This document shows, in pieces, positions 1-9,944 of a DNA stretch of 64,000 bases. Location: contig OW569351.1 in NCBI GenBank assembly GCA_937625935.1, positions 434,001 through 498,000 of the forward strand, read 5' to 3'. The notes beneath the pieces were generated by a model. It saw only the letters and a program-made list of their open reading frames with translations. It was not told the origin of the DNA and ran no database searches. How positions within the stretch are numbered: position 1 is the first letter of the stretch; each line of letters opens with the position of its first letter. The position numbers and the translations under genes are program-made. This DNA comes from Tetramitus jugosus (taxonomy: Eukaryota > Heterolobosea > Eutetramitea > Acrasida > Vahlkampfiidae).

Positions 1-1
1 A

Positions 2-1585
2 GATGATGATATTGATCAGTTAAAAATGTTATGTGAGGAGTTAGATCGAACAAGATGGCTTCTGGAGGAAGACATAAGAGCATTTCAACAGGAGGCAAAG
101 AGTTCAGATCAGAGAGCTTCTGTTCTACATAGACAAAATGAAGAGCTCAAGAGACATTCTTCTGAACGAAATATGCAGATCGAAAAACTTCAAGCCTCAA
201 TTTCTGATTTGGACTCAAAAATTGATCAGTTGTCCAGCCAACTCGATGACAGTGAGATTAAATGTGCTCGCATTCAAGATTCTCACGACAATTTAGTAGC
301 AGAGAATGAAGAATACAAAAGGAATTCTCATGACTATCAAATCAAGCTTGAGAGGCAGATACAACAGATAAAGGACGGAGAAAGACAAATTGCTCAACTT
401 AAACACACAATTTCTCATTTGGAAGAACAGCATGAGTACATTAGCCAAGAAAACCGCCTCAACAAAGACGAAATTCACAATGTGTCGGATGATATGAAAC
501 GATTGAAAGAGGAGAACCAGTATCTGCATAGTCAAATTGCAAAAGTGTCTGCAGAGATTGAAGCTTCCAAGAAGCAGTGGGAGAACTCTGTCGCTGAAGG
601 AATAGATTTGAAGCATATCATATCAGCCAAAGACGAAGAGCTCGATCAACTGGTATCCTCATATCGGGAGATGAGTTCAGAATACAACAAAACCAAGGAT
701 AGTGTCTCTATTCTCGAGAGGGAGTGTTCTGATCTCAAACTTAAACTTAATCACAAAGACCAGGAGTTGCAGCATCTCGCAAATCGATTGCAAGAGATGG
801 AAGAGAGAGAACATCAGATGATTGTAGATTTAAATTCCTTCCATCACCAGAACGAGTTGCTATCAAACCAAAATGTATTTTATTCTGAACAAGGAAAAGA
901 GATCGAACAAGAGAAGGAAAATTTGATGCACGAAATCTCTCATCTGAAACACATGAACATTGAGACCGAAAAACTATTGGCTGAAGCTAAAACCGAATTG
1001 ATTCAAAAGAGGTTAGACTTAGAACATGTGACAGGTTTATTAACTGATCTAGAAGGTCAAAAATCGAAGATAGAGGACGAAAATAGACAGGAAAAGGGCC
1101 ATATCTTTGATATGGAGAAAAGAATGTCAGAACTGAGTGTTCAACTCCTATGTTCAACAACAGCCGAGAAGGAGAATAAGATGTTAATACAACAATTAAC
1201 TCAGAGACTGAGTGAACTAGAACAAACAAATGAAAGCTTGTCAATACAAGTCAAGAAGAATCGAACAATGGAGTTGCAGTTGCAGGAAAAAGCCATCCAA
1301 CTCGAAAACTCGAGGATAAAAGTGGAGGACTTGAACCAAAAGATTGAACAGCATATCGAATCTCATTTCAAACTATCCAAAGATATGGAAGCAATGAAAG
1401 CTAGTTTAATTCAAGCAGATGAACAAATTGACCAACTCCATCAAGAACTGAGCACTGAAAAATCAAGCAAAGATAGTTTGTTGCATGAGATTCAGGACCT
1501 TAAAGATGAATCGAAGCAACTCAAAACAATGTTGTCTGCAATGAGACAAGACAACCAACGACTTCAAGATTTGCTGCTCGAATAA
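2..1585 (+). CDS. Long coiled-coil protein, 5'-truncated by the window edge
   Basis: The reading frame is open from base 2 without a stop, so the ATG at 26 is probably internal and the gene begins outside the window. The visible 527 residues are almost entirely heptad-type coiled coil, rich in Glu, Gln, Lys, Leu and Ser, with few Gly/Pro breaks and no globular domain. It ends at a TAA at 1583-1585, about 150 bases before the next gene on the same strand. Such proteins (golgin, myosin-tail, centrosomal or tethering types) cannot be told apart from coiled coil alone, so I assign no function. The frame is certain; family membership is not. Confidence 0.85.
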   Translation, partial: DDDIDQLKMLCEELDRTRWLLEEDIRAFQQEAKSSDQRASVLHRQNEELKRHSSERNMQIEKLQASISDLDSKIDQLSSQLDDSEIKCARIQDSHDNLVAENEEYKRNSHDYQIKLERQIQQIKDGERQIAQLKHTISHLEEQHEYISQENRLNKDEIHNVSDDMKRLKEENQYLHSQIAKVSAEIEASKKQWENSVAEGIDLKHIISAKDEELDQLVSSYREMSSEYNKTKDSVSILERECSDLKLKLNHKDQELQHLANRLQEMEEREHQMIVDLNSFHHQNELLSNQNVFYSEQGKEIEQEKENLMHEISHLKHMNIETEKLLAEAKTELIQKRLDLEHVTGLLTDLEGQKSKIEDENRQEKGHIFDMEKRMSELSVQLLCSTTAEKENKMLIQQLTQRLSELEQTNESLSIQVKKNRTMELQLQEKAIQLENSRIKVEDLNQKIEQHIESHFKLSKDMEAMKASLIQADEQIDQLHQELSTEKSSKDSLLHEIQDLKDESKQLKTMLSAMRQDNQRLQDLLLE

Positions 1586-1734
1586 ATCTATTCCATGATG
1601 CAATCAAGTTTGAACGGGTATTCTTCACAAATTCCCATCCTCAACATGAAGTTTCCAATTGGCACTAGGCCAAAAAACAGAACAAATCAAACCATAAAAA
1701 CTGATTGTTGTTCCAGAGACAGAGGAGAAAGAGC

Positions 1735-3369
1735 ATGACTAACCATACTCATGAGGATATCATCAGAAGGCGAAAAATGGTGAATCCGAATCACTTGCAC
1801 AGATCCTCCACAACAACAACAACAACAACAACAACAACAGTGATGCGCAACAGTGATGACGGCAATCATGATGATGAAAATTCACTCAATCTCATGTATG
1901 ACAATAACAACAACAGTATGAATCATAATCATGCATCACCAATGGTGATGATACTTGATTCATTGAGCAATGATGTCATACAGGAGATTATGAGCTTTCT
2001 GACCTATCAAGAACTACTTCTCTGTGCATCGTTTGTCAACAAGAGATGGTTTGGATTGGCGTCGAGTGATCACTTGTGGACACATCATTTGGATTACGAA
2101 CGAAATCGATTGTCGCCGTTCACACTACGGAAACGCAAGGAAATTTCAGATCAGAAACAACAACGAAAATTATTATTACAACAACGACAACAACAACGAC
2201 AATTACAAGTGCACACCAAATCAAGCAGTGGTGATATCTATAGAGCAAGAGAAAATGATGATGATTACTTGGCGATTAGAGGACGAGATCATGATGAGTC
2301 GTCTACATCATGGAATCAGCAGAGTCAGAATGATGTTGATGAATATCACTATGGAAATCATCGGATGCATAACGGTAGTAGTAGTAGTAGTAACAGCTCG
2401 AGTAGTGCAAAAAAAGACTTTTTACACTTGCTAAAGATGAATGCGAGCGACCGGAGCATCAAGCGCAAAATTTTGCAGGTCATGACTGCGAAGCGAGTGT
2501 TTCAGAAATCGTATGGCATCGTGTTACCAGTGTTGTTCTTTGTTGGACTGTCCTTGAGCTCTCTCATGTTTCCATTTGGTGAAGGATTGATATCGTGGTA
2601 TATGCCGTTCCTGTTCCTGTCTCTGCCCAGTTATCTACTGATATTGCTGTCCGTGTTTATCGATCCATTCTTGCTCAGTTATATTAAAGATCAGTATCAT
2701 CATGTGTTAGGCACGCAGTTGCACTCAGTGGGAGATTTTGAAACGGTCAAGAGCATGAATCTGCTAGTGTGGTCTCTGAGTTGGATACCGACATCGTTGT
2801 TGTGCATCTTTCTGAGAGGCAGGTTCTGGCCCAGCGCAACATACAGTGTCTCTCTTAGTCCCATATTTGCCATGTGTAGTGTATTGCTGCTGGTACCTCC
2901 CATGATTTGGTTCAATCGATACAAGAGAGGTATCCTGAATTTTCAGCAAAACATCTCCGTGTTCATCGTGTACTGTTTGTGTGCTGTCATCAGTTTGTTT
3001 ATTGTGGTTCAATTCGGCCTCATATCTGGAAAGCTCGACGGAACGATCGATTACACCTGGGGTAGCATATTCATTCCCATCTGGCTCATGTTAACAGTCA
3101 TTATCCATCTGTGTCCCATTACTTGCTTCTTGAGTGTTAGAGGCAACAGTGAATTTTTTGCCGGGTTGAGTTTCGGTAGTTGTATCATGTGCATTGGTGT
3201 TCTGCCACTGACAATCTTCATGATACTCCTATCGCTCAAACTTGACAACAAGATACACTTACAATGGTTTCACTTGTTCCTTCCATTGTATGTCTTTGAA
3301 ATTGTCTTGCTGCTATTGTTGCTCGTGTTTGGATTACCAGGCATCCAAGAAGGACTACCAGATATATAA
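1735..3369 (+). CDS. F-box protein with C-terminal TMEM185-like multi-pass membrane domain
   Basis: The 544-residue protein starts at the first ATG of the frame (a TTG ten codons upstream is open but not used). After a low-complexity N terminus with a poly-Thr run, an F-box lies at about residues 73-120 (LSNDVIQEIMSFL, then CASFVNKRW and LWTHHL). A Gln/Arg and Ser-rich linker follows, then from about residue 255 a hydrophobic domain of roughly nine to ten membrane segments. It carries the motif KLDGTIDYTWGSIFIPIW and a second copy KLDNKIHLQWFHLFLPLY; this LDG/W/FxPLW pattern is typical of the Tmemb_185A family. An F-box normally recruits Skp1/cullin-1 ubiquitin ligase, so a membrane-anchored substrate adaptor is a reasonable inference. 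A divergent paralogue lies at 33094-35224 with the same architecture. Confidence 0.8.
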   Translation: MTNHTHEDIIRRRKMVNPNHLHRSSTTTTTTTTTTVMRNSDDGNHDDENSLNLMYDNNNNSMNHNHASPMVMILDSLSNDVIQEIMSFLTYQELLLCASFVNKRWFGLASSDHLWTHHLDYERNRLSPFTLRKRKEISDQKQQRKLLLQQRQQQRQLQVHTKSSSGDIYRARENDDDYLAIRGRDHDESSTSWNQQSQNDVDEYHYGNHRMHNGSSSSSNSSSSAKKDFLHLLKMNASDRSIKRKILQVMTAKRVFQKSYGIVLPVLFFVGLSLSSLMFPFGEGLISWYMPFLFLSLPSYLLILLSVFIDPFLLSYIKDQYHHVLGTQLHSVGDFETVKSMNLLVWSLSWIPTSLLCIFLRGRFWPSATYSVSLSPIFAMCSVLLLVPPMIWFNRYKRGILNFQQNISVFIVYCLCAVISLFIVVQFGLISGKLDGTIDYTWGSIFIPIWLMLTVIIHLCPITCFLSVRGNSEFFAGLSFGSCIMCIGVLPLTIFMILLSLKLDNKIHLQWFHLFLPLYVFEIVLLLLLLVFGLPGIQEGLPDI

Positions 3370-3516
3370 ACAGAACAAAAAGAAAGATTCTCCTTTCGAA
3401 CATGACCTCTTTTATCCACACGTGAGCAACAATAGCAGCAAGAATAATCATGTGTGACACAACAACAAACAAATCAGTTCTCCTTGTTGAGAACAAAAGA
3501 CACAGATTGCAAAAAA

Positions 3517-5148
3517 ATGAACCAACAACAAAAGAGGCGAAAAAGAAATGAAGATCAAACGAGAATACTAGACGAGAAACGAGATAGCACAACAAGTCTA
3601 CTCGTGGGAGGTGAACCATACCACATGAACCGTATCATAGCTTCTAATGAAGATGACGAAGATGATGCACAACAACAAATTGTTTTGTCTTCACCTTCTT
3701 CTCCATCTTCATTGTCACCACAGCTCCCTGTTGTTCGGTTGTATCACTATCGTTGGTTTCAATTGTTCATGTTTAGCTTATTGTCGTTCAGTAACGCTTG
3801 GATTTGGATTTCTTTGGCGCCAGTCGCGACTCTTGTTCAGAAATTTTATGGAATTGAGAGCTTTTTGGTCAACTTGCTCAGCACAATCTACATGTTTGTG
3901 TTTATACCGGGAAATCCTGTTTGTGGAGTCATTTTGGAGCGATTTGGCTTACGTGTGACTTTGTTGGCAGGGGCTTCGTTGAACATGTTGGGTAGCTGGA
4001 TTAGAGTCGCCGGAAGCAATCAACACAATTATTATGCTGTGTTGTTTGTGGGTCAGTGCTTGTGTGCTGCAGCTCAGTGCTTCATTTTGCATATACCGCC
4101 ATTGTTGGCTGCTTTTTGGTTCAGTCCTAGTGAGCGATCATTGGCAACGAGCATTGGTGCCGTGTGTAATCAGTTGGGTATAGCTGTGGGATTTTTGGTG
4201 ACGACTCTGTTGGTGAATGAAAGCAATTATCGAAGTCAGTTGGCCATTGTTGCCTGTATTTGTGCCGCAGTGTCAACAGTGTCCGGCGTGTTACTGCTGC
4301 TGTTCTTCAAGGAGAAACCACTGTTACCACCGTCCATTAGTCAGATCCAATCTCCTGTTGCCATCTCAAAGAATAATGGCCATTCACGAGACCAAGAAGA
4401 AGGATATGTAGCGCCGAAATGGTACGAGAACAACTCATTCGTATCTGTATTGATCAGTACAAAGAAAATATTTACCAATGTTCATTATTTGAATCTGGTA
4501 ATTGGATTTGGAGTGTCACAAGGTTGTTACTATGCCTTGAGTACATTGTTAGATCAACTTGTAGAGCCGTTCAATTATGGCACGAGTGTCGCTGGAACAC
4601 TCGGCTTTATATTAACGATTGCAGGCATTTTCGGTGCTCTCGTCTCAGGTTTCATTGCAGACAAGACACACTACCATCGAGCGCTGCTGCGAATTTGCTT
4701 TGTCATGGCAGCTCTTTCTATCGTTGGTTATACGGTATTGCTGCAGAGGCCTGGTATGTTCTATCCGTTGTGTGTTGTGAGTGGGCTATTTGGATTCTTT
4801 ATTACGAGTTTATTGCCTCTGTCATTCGAGTTGGGAGTCGAGTGTACGTTCGATCCAAATGCGTCATCTGATCTCGAAGCTTTGACTGGCGGATTTCTCA
4901 TGATAGCGGCACAAGTGTTTGGCATTGCATTTACATTTGCAATGGATGCGCTGACTCGCAGAGGATACATACGGATAGCAGAGTGGATCGTCGCAGGTGT
5001 TTTGTGTGGTAGTGCTCTGTTGGTTGCAGTTGGATTCCATGGACGGTTGAAACGGCTAGAGTATGAACGTATTCAATCTTGTGATGATCTGGTGGAAACC
5101 GTGGATTCAACCACACCAACCACACCGCAACAACAAGCTGATGAATGA
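3517..5148 (+). CDS. MFS transporter of the SLC49 (FLVCR/DIRC2-like) family
   Basis: The protein has 543 residues from the ATG at 3517; an upstream GTG at 3454 is open but lacks an ATG. A polar N terminus of about 70 residues precedes twelve predicted membrane helices. Helix 1 with its loop reads RWFQLFMFSLLSFSNAWIW and the next loop has the GLRVTLLAG pattern; the second half has GCYYALSTLLDQ. These match SLC49 proteins such as FLVCR1/2 and DIRC2, which move heme, choline or related small molecules across plasma, mitochondrial or lysosomal membranes. The substrate here cannot be deduced. The C terminus ends in a short Thr/Pro/Gln tail. It lies on the same strand as the F-box gene, 147 bases downstream. 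Confidence 0.85.
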   Translation: MNQQQKRRKRNEDQTRILDEKRDSTTSLLVGGEPYHMNRIIASNEDDEDDAQQQIVLSSPSSPSSLSPQLPVVRLYHYRWFQLFMFSLLSFSNAWIWISLAPVATLVQKFYGIESFLVNLLSTIYMFVFIPGNPVCGVILERFGLRVTLLAGASLNMLGSWIRVAGSNQHNYYAVLFVGQCLCAAAQCFILHIPPLLAAFWFSPSERSLATSIGAVCNQLGIAVGFLVTTLLVNESNYRSQLAIVACICAAVSTVSGVLLLLFFKEKPLLPPSISQIQSPVAISKNNGHSRDQEEGYVAPKWYENNSFVSVLISTKKIFTNVHYLNLVIGFGVSQGCYYALSTLLDQLVEPFNYGTSVAGTLGFILTIAGIFGALVSGFIADKTHYHRALLRICFVMAALSIVGYTVLLQRPGMFYPLCVVSGLFGFFITSLLPLSFELGVECTFDPNASSDLEALTGGFLMIAAQVFGIAFTFAMDALTRRGYIRIAEWIVAGVLCGSALLVAVGFHGRLKRLEYERIQSCDDLVETVDSTTPTTPQQQADE

Positions 5149-5200
5149 AGGAACGATTGATTGTAGATTTTTTTGGCAAACGTTTTTATTTATGAAGCGT

Positions 5201-5416
5201 TTATTTACCTCGACACTTTCGACATTCCTTCTTGTCATGCTCCCAGGCCTCATAATCTTGACATTGGGCACCTGTTTGGTTGATCGCATGCTGTTTCTCT
5301 TCTGCATCATTCACATAGTGATGTGTTCGGATCCATTCTTGATATTCGCTGGGACACATCAACTTGTGCTCATTTAACTCTTTGTCAGACAGATCATTGA
5401 AATTCTTCTTGTCCAT
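5201..5416 (-). CDS. Small soluble Cys-containing protein (71 aa), function unknown
   Basis: The frame is open back to about 5506, but the only ATG giving an A-rich context (GAAACA before ATG) is at 5416, giving 71 residues. The protein is highly charged, with one Cys near residue 20 and three near the end (CQDYEAWEHDKKECRKC, spacing C-x12-C-x2-C). It has no signal peptide or membrane segment. The size, Cys pattern and charged helices are reminiscent of small mitochondrial intermembrane-space or complex-associated proteins, but the spacing is not a twin CX9C, so I do not assign it. Its stop is 52 bases from that of the transporter gene (convergent). Confidence 0.55.
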   Translation of the reverse strand: MDKKNFNDLSDKELNEHKLMCPSEYQEWIRTHHYVNDAEEKQHAINQTGAQCQDYEAWEHDKKECRKCRGK

Positions 5417-5533
5417 TGTTTCTTTCTTCTTCACAGATGAGAAACAATCTGCGAACGACGCTAAAGAAAAACTCTTGATCGACACGTTGTATTGTCCCAA
5501 AATACATCAGAGCTTTACTCCGCAACATGACAT

Positions 5534-7177
5534 CTACAAAGGAAAAGGTTGATTCGAATTAGATTCATATTTGTTCCTCGGATTGTTGCCTCGATGGAAC
5601 ACGACCAATATGATGACTACGGAAACGAAAATGAAACCAATCGCTAAGAGAAGCAACACGACACCCAGGATGATATACTTTGTATGATTAGGTGCTTGTT
5701 TCGTGCATGGAGCGAGAACTTCATTAGATGTACACTCGGTGCCAGTCAACTGAAAATGTTGTTCATACTCAGCTGTGTTCTGGAAGGATACACCTAGAAA
5801 AGGGTGACTCATTCCCAAGTAGAGACGAGTGTCGTTCTCTAAATGAATTCCCAAATTTTCGATTCGATGAGCTCCATAATTCACGATCTCGCTCGTTTGT
5901 TCCACTTTCTTGGTGGGGTATTGAAATTTGTATGTGCAAGAGGATCGAGTACACTCTCCGAACACTAAGGTTTGACCTATACTGTACTGAAGAATTAGTT
6001 TTCCATCTCTTCGGAATGCTACTTGAGGTTCCTGGACATTGAATGTTCGTGGGGGATTGATCGAGTCTACATTATTGAATTCGAGTGCAACATAATCCAC
6101 AACATAAGATGAACACACTGCTTGAATGGAACACCATGAGAGTACCACCTGTAGTAAGTCTAATGAAGGAATATCCTGAAGCTCAGCAATCCTAAAGTAG
6201 GCTACAACAACTTCATTGCTTTTAGAGACCGCAACACTACCAACCAGTCCCCTGCCATCCAATATAGTTGAGCTACAATGAAGCTGATCGTCACAAATGC
6301 TTAAAGTTAATTCCTGAAGTAATTTTACATTATTGTTCGGTTGAGCAACAGCCCCATTCTCCCAAAATCCGATAGTAGACAGTATCAAGTACTTCTTGAG
6401 GCCGTGAGAGTACTCAACTGACAAATAAGGAATATTCTGTTCTCTCCACACAACGTTCATATATTCACCCGTTTGATAGAGGATACTACTTTGAGGTATC
6501 TCATGAGTCAACAGGACCGATCGTTGTTTCTCCTTGAAACCAACGGAATCCATACTTTGGAATACCAAATCCATGCTCACTTGATTCCTATCACCATCAA
6601 GTTTTGTTCCGATGAATACTAGCTGCCGTGTCGTTGAATTGTTATGATGAGGCAGCAACCTTATTGTCCTTCTTCCTACCAAGTAATCCTTGGCAAAGAT
6701 TCTGGATGACTCCAATCTTAGTTTAATGGCTCCCTTGCTCCTCTCATCCAATAGAGTGTACAAGTGGAGCATTGATTGTCCATTTGTAGAATGAACTACA
6801 TCTGAAAGTAACGCAACTTGATAGTGGTCGTCCTTTGAAACTAGGGAAACTTGACTGGGTCGACTAAAACAACCCAAAGAGACCTCATGAGTCTGGTTCA
6901 GGAAAATGGAGTAGTTTCCCGTGTCCACTTCTTGAAACAACAAGAGATTAACAGTACCAAAGTTAGTTTCATTGCCATAGAAAACATTCTGGCAAGACAA
7001 CATTGGTGATATGGACTCGTTGCTTGAAGAAATCAAGAACCTCGATAAACGAGATGGAGATTCCTGACTCAACGGGTGTAATCGAGCAACATTGGTGAGC
7101 TGTAGTGACCAATCAACACAAATTGAAAGAACTACCAAAAGTGTGAGTGCCCAAGGTAGGAATAGAGCTTGAACCAT
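5534..7177 (-). CDS. Type I membrane protein with large extracytoplasmic domain, function unknown
   Basis: The 547-residue protein starts at the ATG at 7177; the open frame continues 24 codons upstream to a TTG. The N terminus (MVQALFLPWALTLLVVLSIC) is a signal peptide. About 470 lumenal or extracellular residues follow, beta-strand-like, with several N-glycosylation sequons and paired cysteines, then one strong membrane helix (IILGVVLLLLAIGFIFVSVV) and a short basic, Asn/Pro-rich tail. The pattern suggests a surface or endosomal receptor-like or beta-propeller protein, but I recognise no family. The type II protein at 23946-25769 has a similar beta-rich ectodomain, but I could not show homology by eye. 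Confidence 0.75.
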   Translation of the reverse strand: MVQALFLPWALTLLVVLSICVDWSLQLTNVARLHPLSQESPSRLSRFLISSSNESISPMLSCQNVFYGNETNFGTVNLLLFQEVDTGNYSIFLNQTHEVSLGCFSRPSQVSLVSKDDHYQVALLSDVVHSTNGQSMLHLYTLLDERSKGAIKLRLESSRIFAKDYLVGRRTIRLLPHHNNSTTRQLVFIGTKLDGDRNQVSMDLVFQSMDSVGFKEKQRSVLLTHEIPQSSILYQTGEYMNVVWREQNIPYLSVEYSHGLKKYLILSTIGFWENGAVAQPNNNVKLLQELTLSICDDQLHCSSTILDGRGLVGSVAVSKSNEVVVAYFRIAELQDIPSLDLLQVVLSWCSIQAVCSSYVVDYVALEFNNVDSINPPRTFNVQEPQVAFRRDGKLILQYSIGQTLVFGECTRSSCTYKFQYPTKKVEQTSEIVNYGAHRIENLGIHLENDTRLYLGMSHPFLGVSFQNTAEYEQHFQLTGTECTSNEVLAPCTKQAPNHTKYIILGVVLLLLAIGFIFVSVVIILVVFHRGNNPRNKYESNSNQPFPL

Positions 7178-7490
7178 TTGAAAAAATAAAGAGCTGCTCG
7201 AACGTTTCTGTGATTTACAGTTCTCACAGTTATTCCGCGAGAGGTTCAATTTCCCAAATGAGATATTTGGAAGTCATTTGACGTTTCATTTTTCATGAAA
7301 CGGCTGATGTCATGTCGGAACTTATCTGAATCAAATATTCTCAAGGCGAGGTTGTCGCACAATTCGCGTTCTATTGTTGTATTTACGTTGGTCAGAATCA
7401 ATTATGATGCGAGTCCAATCATGGATCTAACTCAACTACCAACAAATCAACAACTTCCCAAAGTAACTACTTTTTCTTGCTACTCTGAAC
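7178..7490. other. Divergent intergenic region
   Basis: This 313-base spacer separates two divergently transcribed genes and probably holds both promoters and 5' UTRs. An open frame at 7295-7507 on the + strand has no recognisable content and overlaps the next start, so I treat it as UTR. Confidence 0.4.
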
Positions 7491-8945
7491 ATGTTCTTGA
7501 AACGTAGATTGAGCAGTGTTTTCAGGCAATTGAAGCAAAACACTTTACCAGCTCCCATTTGGGACCGAGACATACCGGAACATTGGATCGGACTGGAATG
7601 TGAACTCAAGGAATTCATCTTGAGTCTCTCCGGCACTGCCAACAGTTTTCTGTTGAGTAAGGATCGTTGTCAAACTGACCCGTTTGGTCAACCGTTTCAA
7701 TTCGACATGAAAAACGATAAAAATCTTCAGTTGATTCGTTGTATGCTGGAAGCAGATCCCAGAATTGAACAAAGACAACGAGAACTCGTTCCTGACACTG
7801 TAGATGAAGAATCTTTTTGGAGGAGTTACTTTTATCTGGTTCAGGTGATCAAGAACGCCAAACGTGTACATTTGCTGCCACAGTTGTTGGCTAGCCTTCA
7901 ACTGCAAGCAGCAAAATCAACAACAGCAATGAGTGACGCAATTGCACTGGTGTCTGGAGGAGGACAGACAACGCAGACTGCAGCGACGACACCCATGGAT
8001 GACGACGGTGATGATGCAGCCGAAGCACGAAGCCACTACTCTGCAGGCAGCGACTTTAGGAGCCCTCTGAACACTCCTACCACATCTCCTACGACGAGCA
8101 CTTGCTCCACAGGTTCATGCTTGTCCACGGCTAGTTCTTCATCCGATGTCGAACAACTGTCACATACAAAGAGAAAACGAAAATCCACGCGTGGTGCGAG
8201 ACAAAGGAATGACACGCAATGGACTGACACGATGATCCCTGGTCGAAAGAAGAGAAGAAAGAGAGCACAAGCGATGAAGCGTATCAAGAGCTCTGACAGA
8301 TTGACAACATATATTCCAGAGTTGTTGAATGCCAATCGATCAGACAAATCCTTCACGACGACGATGCAGCGGTGTCTGCTGTGTCGTCAGTTGCCTCCAA
8401 GACTGCGATTAGAGTCGTGGGTACTGCTCTATAGTACGAGAGAGCACGGAACGTCGATGAGGACGTTGCTTTCACAGTGCAGCTCAATGGGAGAGGTTCT
8501 CCTCTTTGTTCAAACAGTTCATGGAGTCATAATGGGAGCCTTCATCTCCGAAGAGTTGCTATCGGAGAGTCACTACTATGGCAATGGCGAGTGCTTTGTG
8601 TTTACCTTTTCAGATGCCAAGGGTCACTCGAAGGTGCATTCCTTCAAGTGGAGCAAGAGAAACTGTTGCTTCACCAGGAGCACTGAACACGGTGGTATTT
8701 CAGTCGGAGGTGACGATGAGGGAAGGTGCAGCTTGAGGGTAGAGTCAGATTTACTACATGGATATTCCCAACCATGTGACACCTATAACAACAGTTGCCT
8801 GAACACACTTAATCATAAGCTTATGACAGAGGAGCACTATGACAATGAGAATGAACACTTTGACATCTTGAATGTGGAAGTCTGGGGATTTCAACAACCA
8901 AAGAAGGCACCAACAAAAGTAACGAGTCCATTTCATCCAATGTAG
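7491..8945 (+). CDS. BSD domain + TLDc domain protein
   Basis: The 484-residue protein starts at the ATG at 7491. A BSD domain spans about residues 65-120: DMKNDKNLQLIRCMLEADP, then RELVP and the signature aromatic pair in ESFWRSYFY. A long linker (about 130-265) is Ser/Thr/Asp-rich with a basic nuclear-localisation-like stretch (GRKKRRKRAQAMKR). The C-terminal half is a TLDc domain: LLYSTREHGTSM, YGNGECFVFTF, ISVGG and the closing EVWGF. TLDc proteins (OXR1, NCOA7, TBC1D24 types) act in oxidative-stress resistance and V-ATPase regulation; BSD domains occur in TFIIH p62 and synapse-associated proteins. Their combination is unusual, and the joint role is unknown. The domain calls are strong. 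Confidence 0.85.
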   Translation: MFLKRRLSSVFRQLKQNTLPAPIWDRDIPEHWIGLECELKEFILSLSGTANSFLLSKDRCQTDPFGQPFQFDMKNDKNLQLIRCMLEADPRIEQRQRELVPDTVDEESFWRSYFYLVQVIKNAKRVHLLPQLLASLQLQAAKSTTAMSDAIALVSGGGQTTQTAATTPMDDDGDDAAEARSHYSAGSDFRSPLNTPTTSPTTSTCSTGSCLSTASSSSDVEQLSHTKRKRKSTRGARQRNDTQWTDTMIPGRKKRRKRAQAMKRIKSSDRLTTYIPELLNANRSDKSFTTTMQRCLLCRQLPPRLRLESWVLLYSTREHGTSMRTLLSQCSSMGEVLLFVQTVHGVIMGAFISEELLSESHYYGNGECFVFTFSDAKGHSKVHSFKWSKRNCCFTRSTEHGGISVGGDDEGRCSLRVESDLLHGYSQPCDTYNNSCLNTLNHKLMTEEHYDNENEHFDILNVEVWGFQQPKKAPTKVTSPFHPM

Positions 8946-9050
8946 CGATACCTGGAAATCGTCATTCCTGCTTCAAAATTCTTGGTTGTATTTTTCTCCG
9001 ATCTAGGCGGGAGAAAACTTGACCGTTACCGAAATCTGAGTCTGAGGGGA

Positions 9051-9944
9051 ATGACAAACACAAAACAGAAGTTCGTATTGCAACCCGAAACACAGCGAAT
9101 AAAGATGATGAGTATCGTTGCCTGTTCACATTTGGAAGAAGCAACTTCGAGCCAACCTCTATGCACCACACCAGTCGTCAGTAGAAAGAACAACAATAAG
9201 CGAAGAAGAAGAAAAGCAGGAAAGTCTGTGGATCCAAGTCTGCTTGGTACTCCCACCACTCCCACTACACCAACAACTCCAGTGACACCTTTGACTGATC
9301 CGACTCCATGTCACAAGAAACCATGTATCAAGTACACTCCTGTGCAGAACAAGTCTTGGAGCCGTGTTCAGCAGATGAACACTATGGTTTCGACGCCCGA
9401 AGAGCCCGAGGTACGACATGATGTTGTTTCCCACTCTCCAATCGAGTTGTCAACAATTCAAGATGATTCAATTCATTTGACACCAAAGAAGGATGAACCT
9501 TGCTTGGTGGAGCAAGAAACTGGATTCCTGTCTCCAAATATGAAAGTTCTCACTTCCCCTAATCCATTCACTCCGAGATCAATCAGACGAAACACAATAA
9601 AGACTGAAGAGCTAACTGTGCAGCTCTTTGAATCAGATGATGAGGAAGAAGAAGTAGATCTAGAGGATGAAGAAGACTCAACAAAGGTGCAGAGTGTCGT
9701 GCCCGAAGCACCAATTCCAGAGGTACGGCGAAGAAAGATGCGAACAACAGTGGTGCTGGAAGATGAAGAAGTAACTGCCAACACGGTCGATAAGGAAGTT
9801 ACACACGAAAGTAAGTCGATTGGTGACGATGAAGCGAACAAGGAAAACTTTGCCGATCCAAATAACTTTGGTGACGAGCTGATCCAGGAAACAAAGATTG
9901 TTTCGCGAAAGTCAAGAAGCAACCGTAGACAACGAAGAAATTAA
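9051..9944 (+). CDS. Acidic, TP-rich protein with a KEN box, function unknown
   Basis: The 297-residue protein starts at the ATG at 9051 (an upstream TTG is open). It is intrinsically disordered by composition. A basic patch (KNNNKRRRRKAGK) is followed by a TP repeat (TPTTPTTPTTPVTP) and further SP/TP sites that resemble CDK or MAPK targets. A Glu/Asp-rich stretch follows, and a KEN motif at residues 264-266 (EANKENFADPN), the classical APC/C-Cdh1 degron form. The C terminus is Arg/Lys/Ser-rich. This set of features suits a cell-cycle regulated nuclear protein (securin, sororin or shugoshin-like regulators look like this), but no conserved domain supports a specific name. Confidence 0.7.
   Translation: MTNTKQKFVLQPETQRIKMMSIVACSHLEEATSSQPLCTTPVVSRKNNNKRRRRKAGKSVDPSLLGTPTTPTTPTTPVTPLTDPTPCHKKPCIKYTPVQNKSWSRVQQMNTMVSTPEEPEVRHDVVSHSPIELSTIQDDSIHLTPKKDEPCLVEQETGFLSPNMKVLTSPNPFTPRSIRRNTIKTEELTVQLFESDDEEEEVDLEDEEDSTKVQSVVPEAPIPEVRRRKMRTTVVLEDEEVTANTVDKEVTHESKSIGDDEANKENFADPNNFGDELIQETKIVSRKSRSNRRQRRN

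Noticed and set aside
1687..1869. Minus-strand frame with a Cys run
   Set aside because: It is the complement of the ACA repeat encoding poly-Thr in the first F-box gene.
5201..5416. Twin CX9C mitochondrial protein
   Set aside because: The Cys spacing (C-x12-C-x2-C) does not match the CX9C pattern.
9473..9922. Ser-rich minus-strand frame of 149 codons
   Set aside because: It mirrors the acidic and Thr-rich coding sequence of the KEN-box gene and has no independent features.
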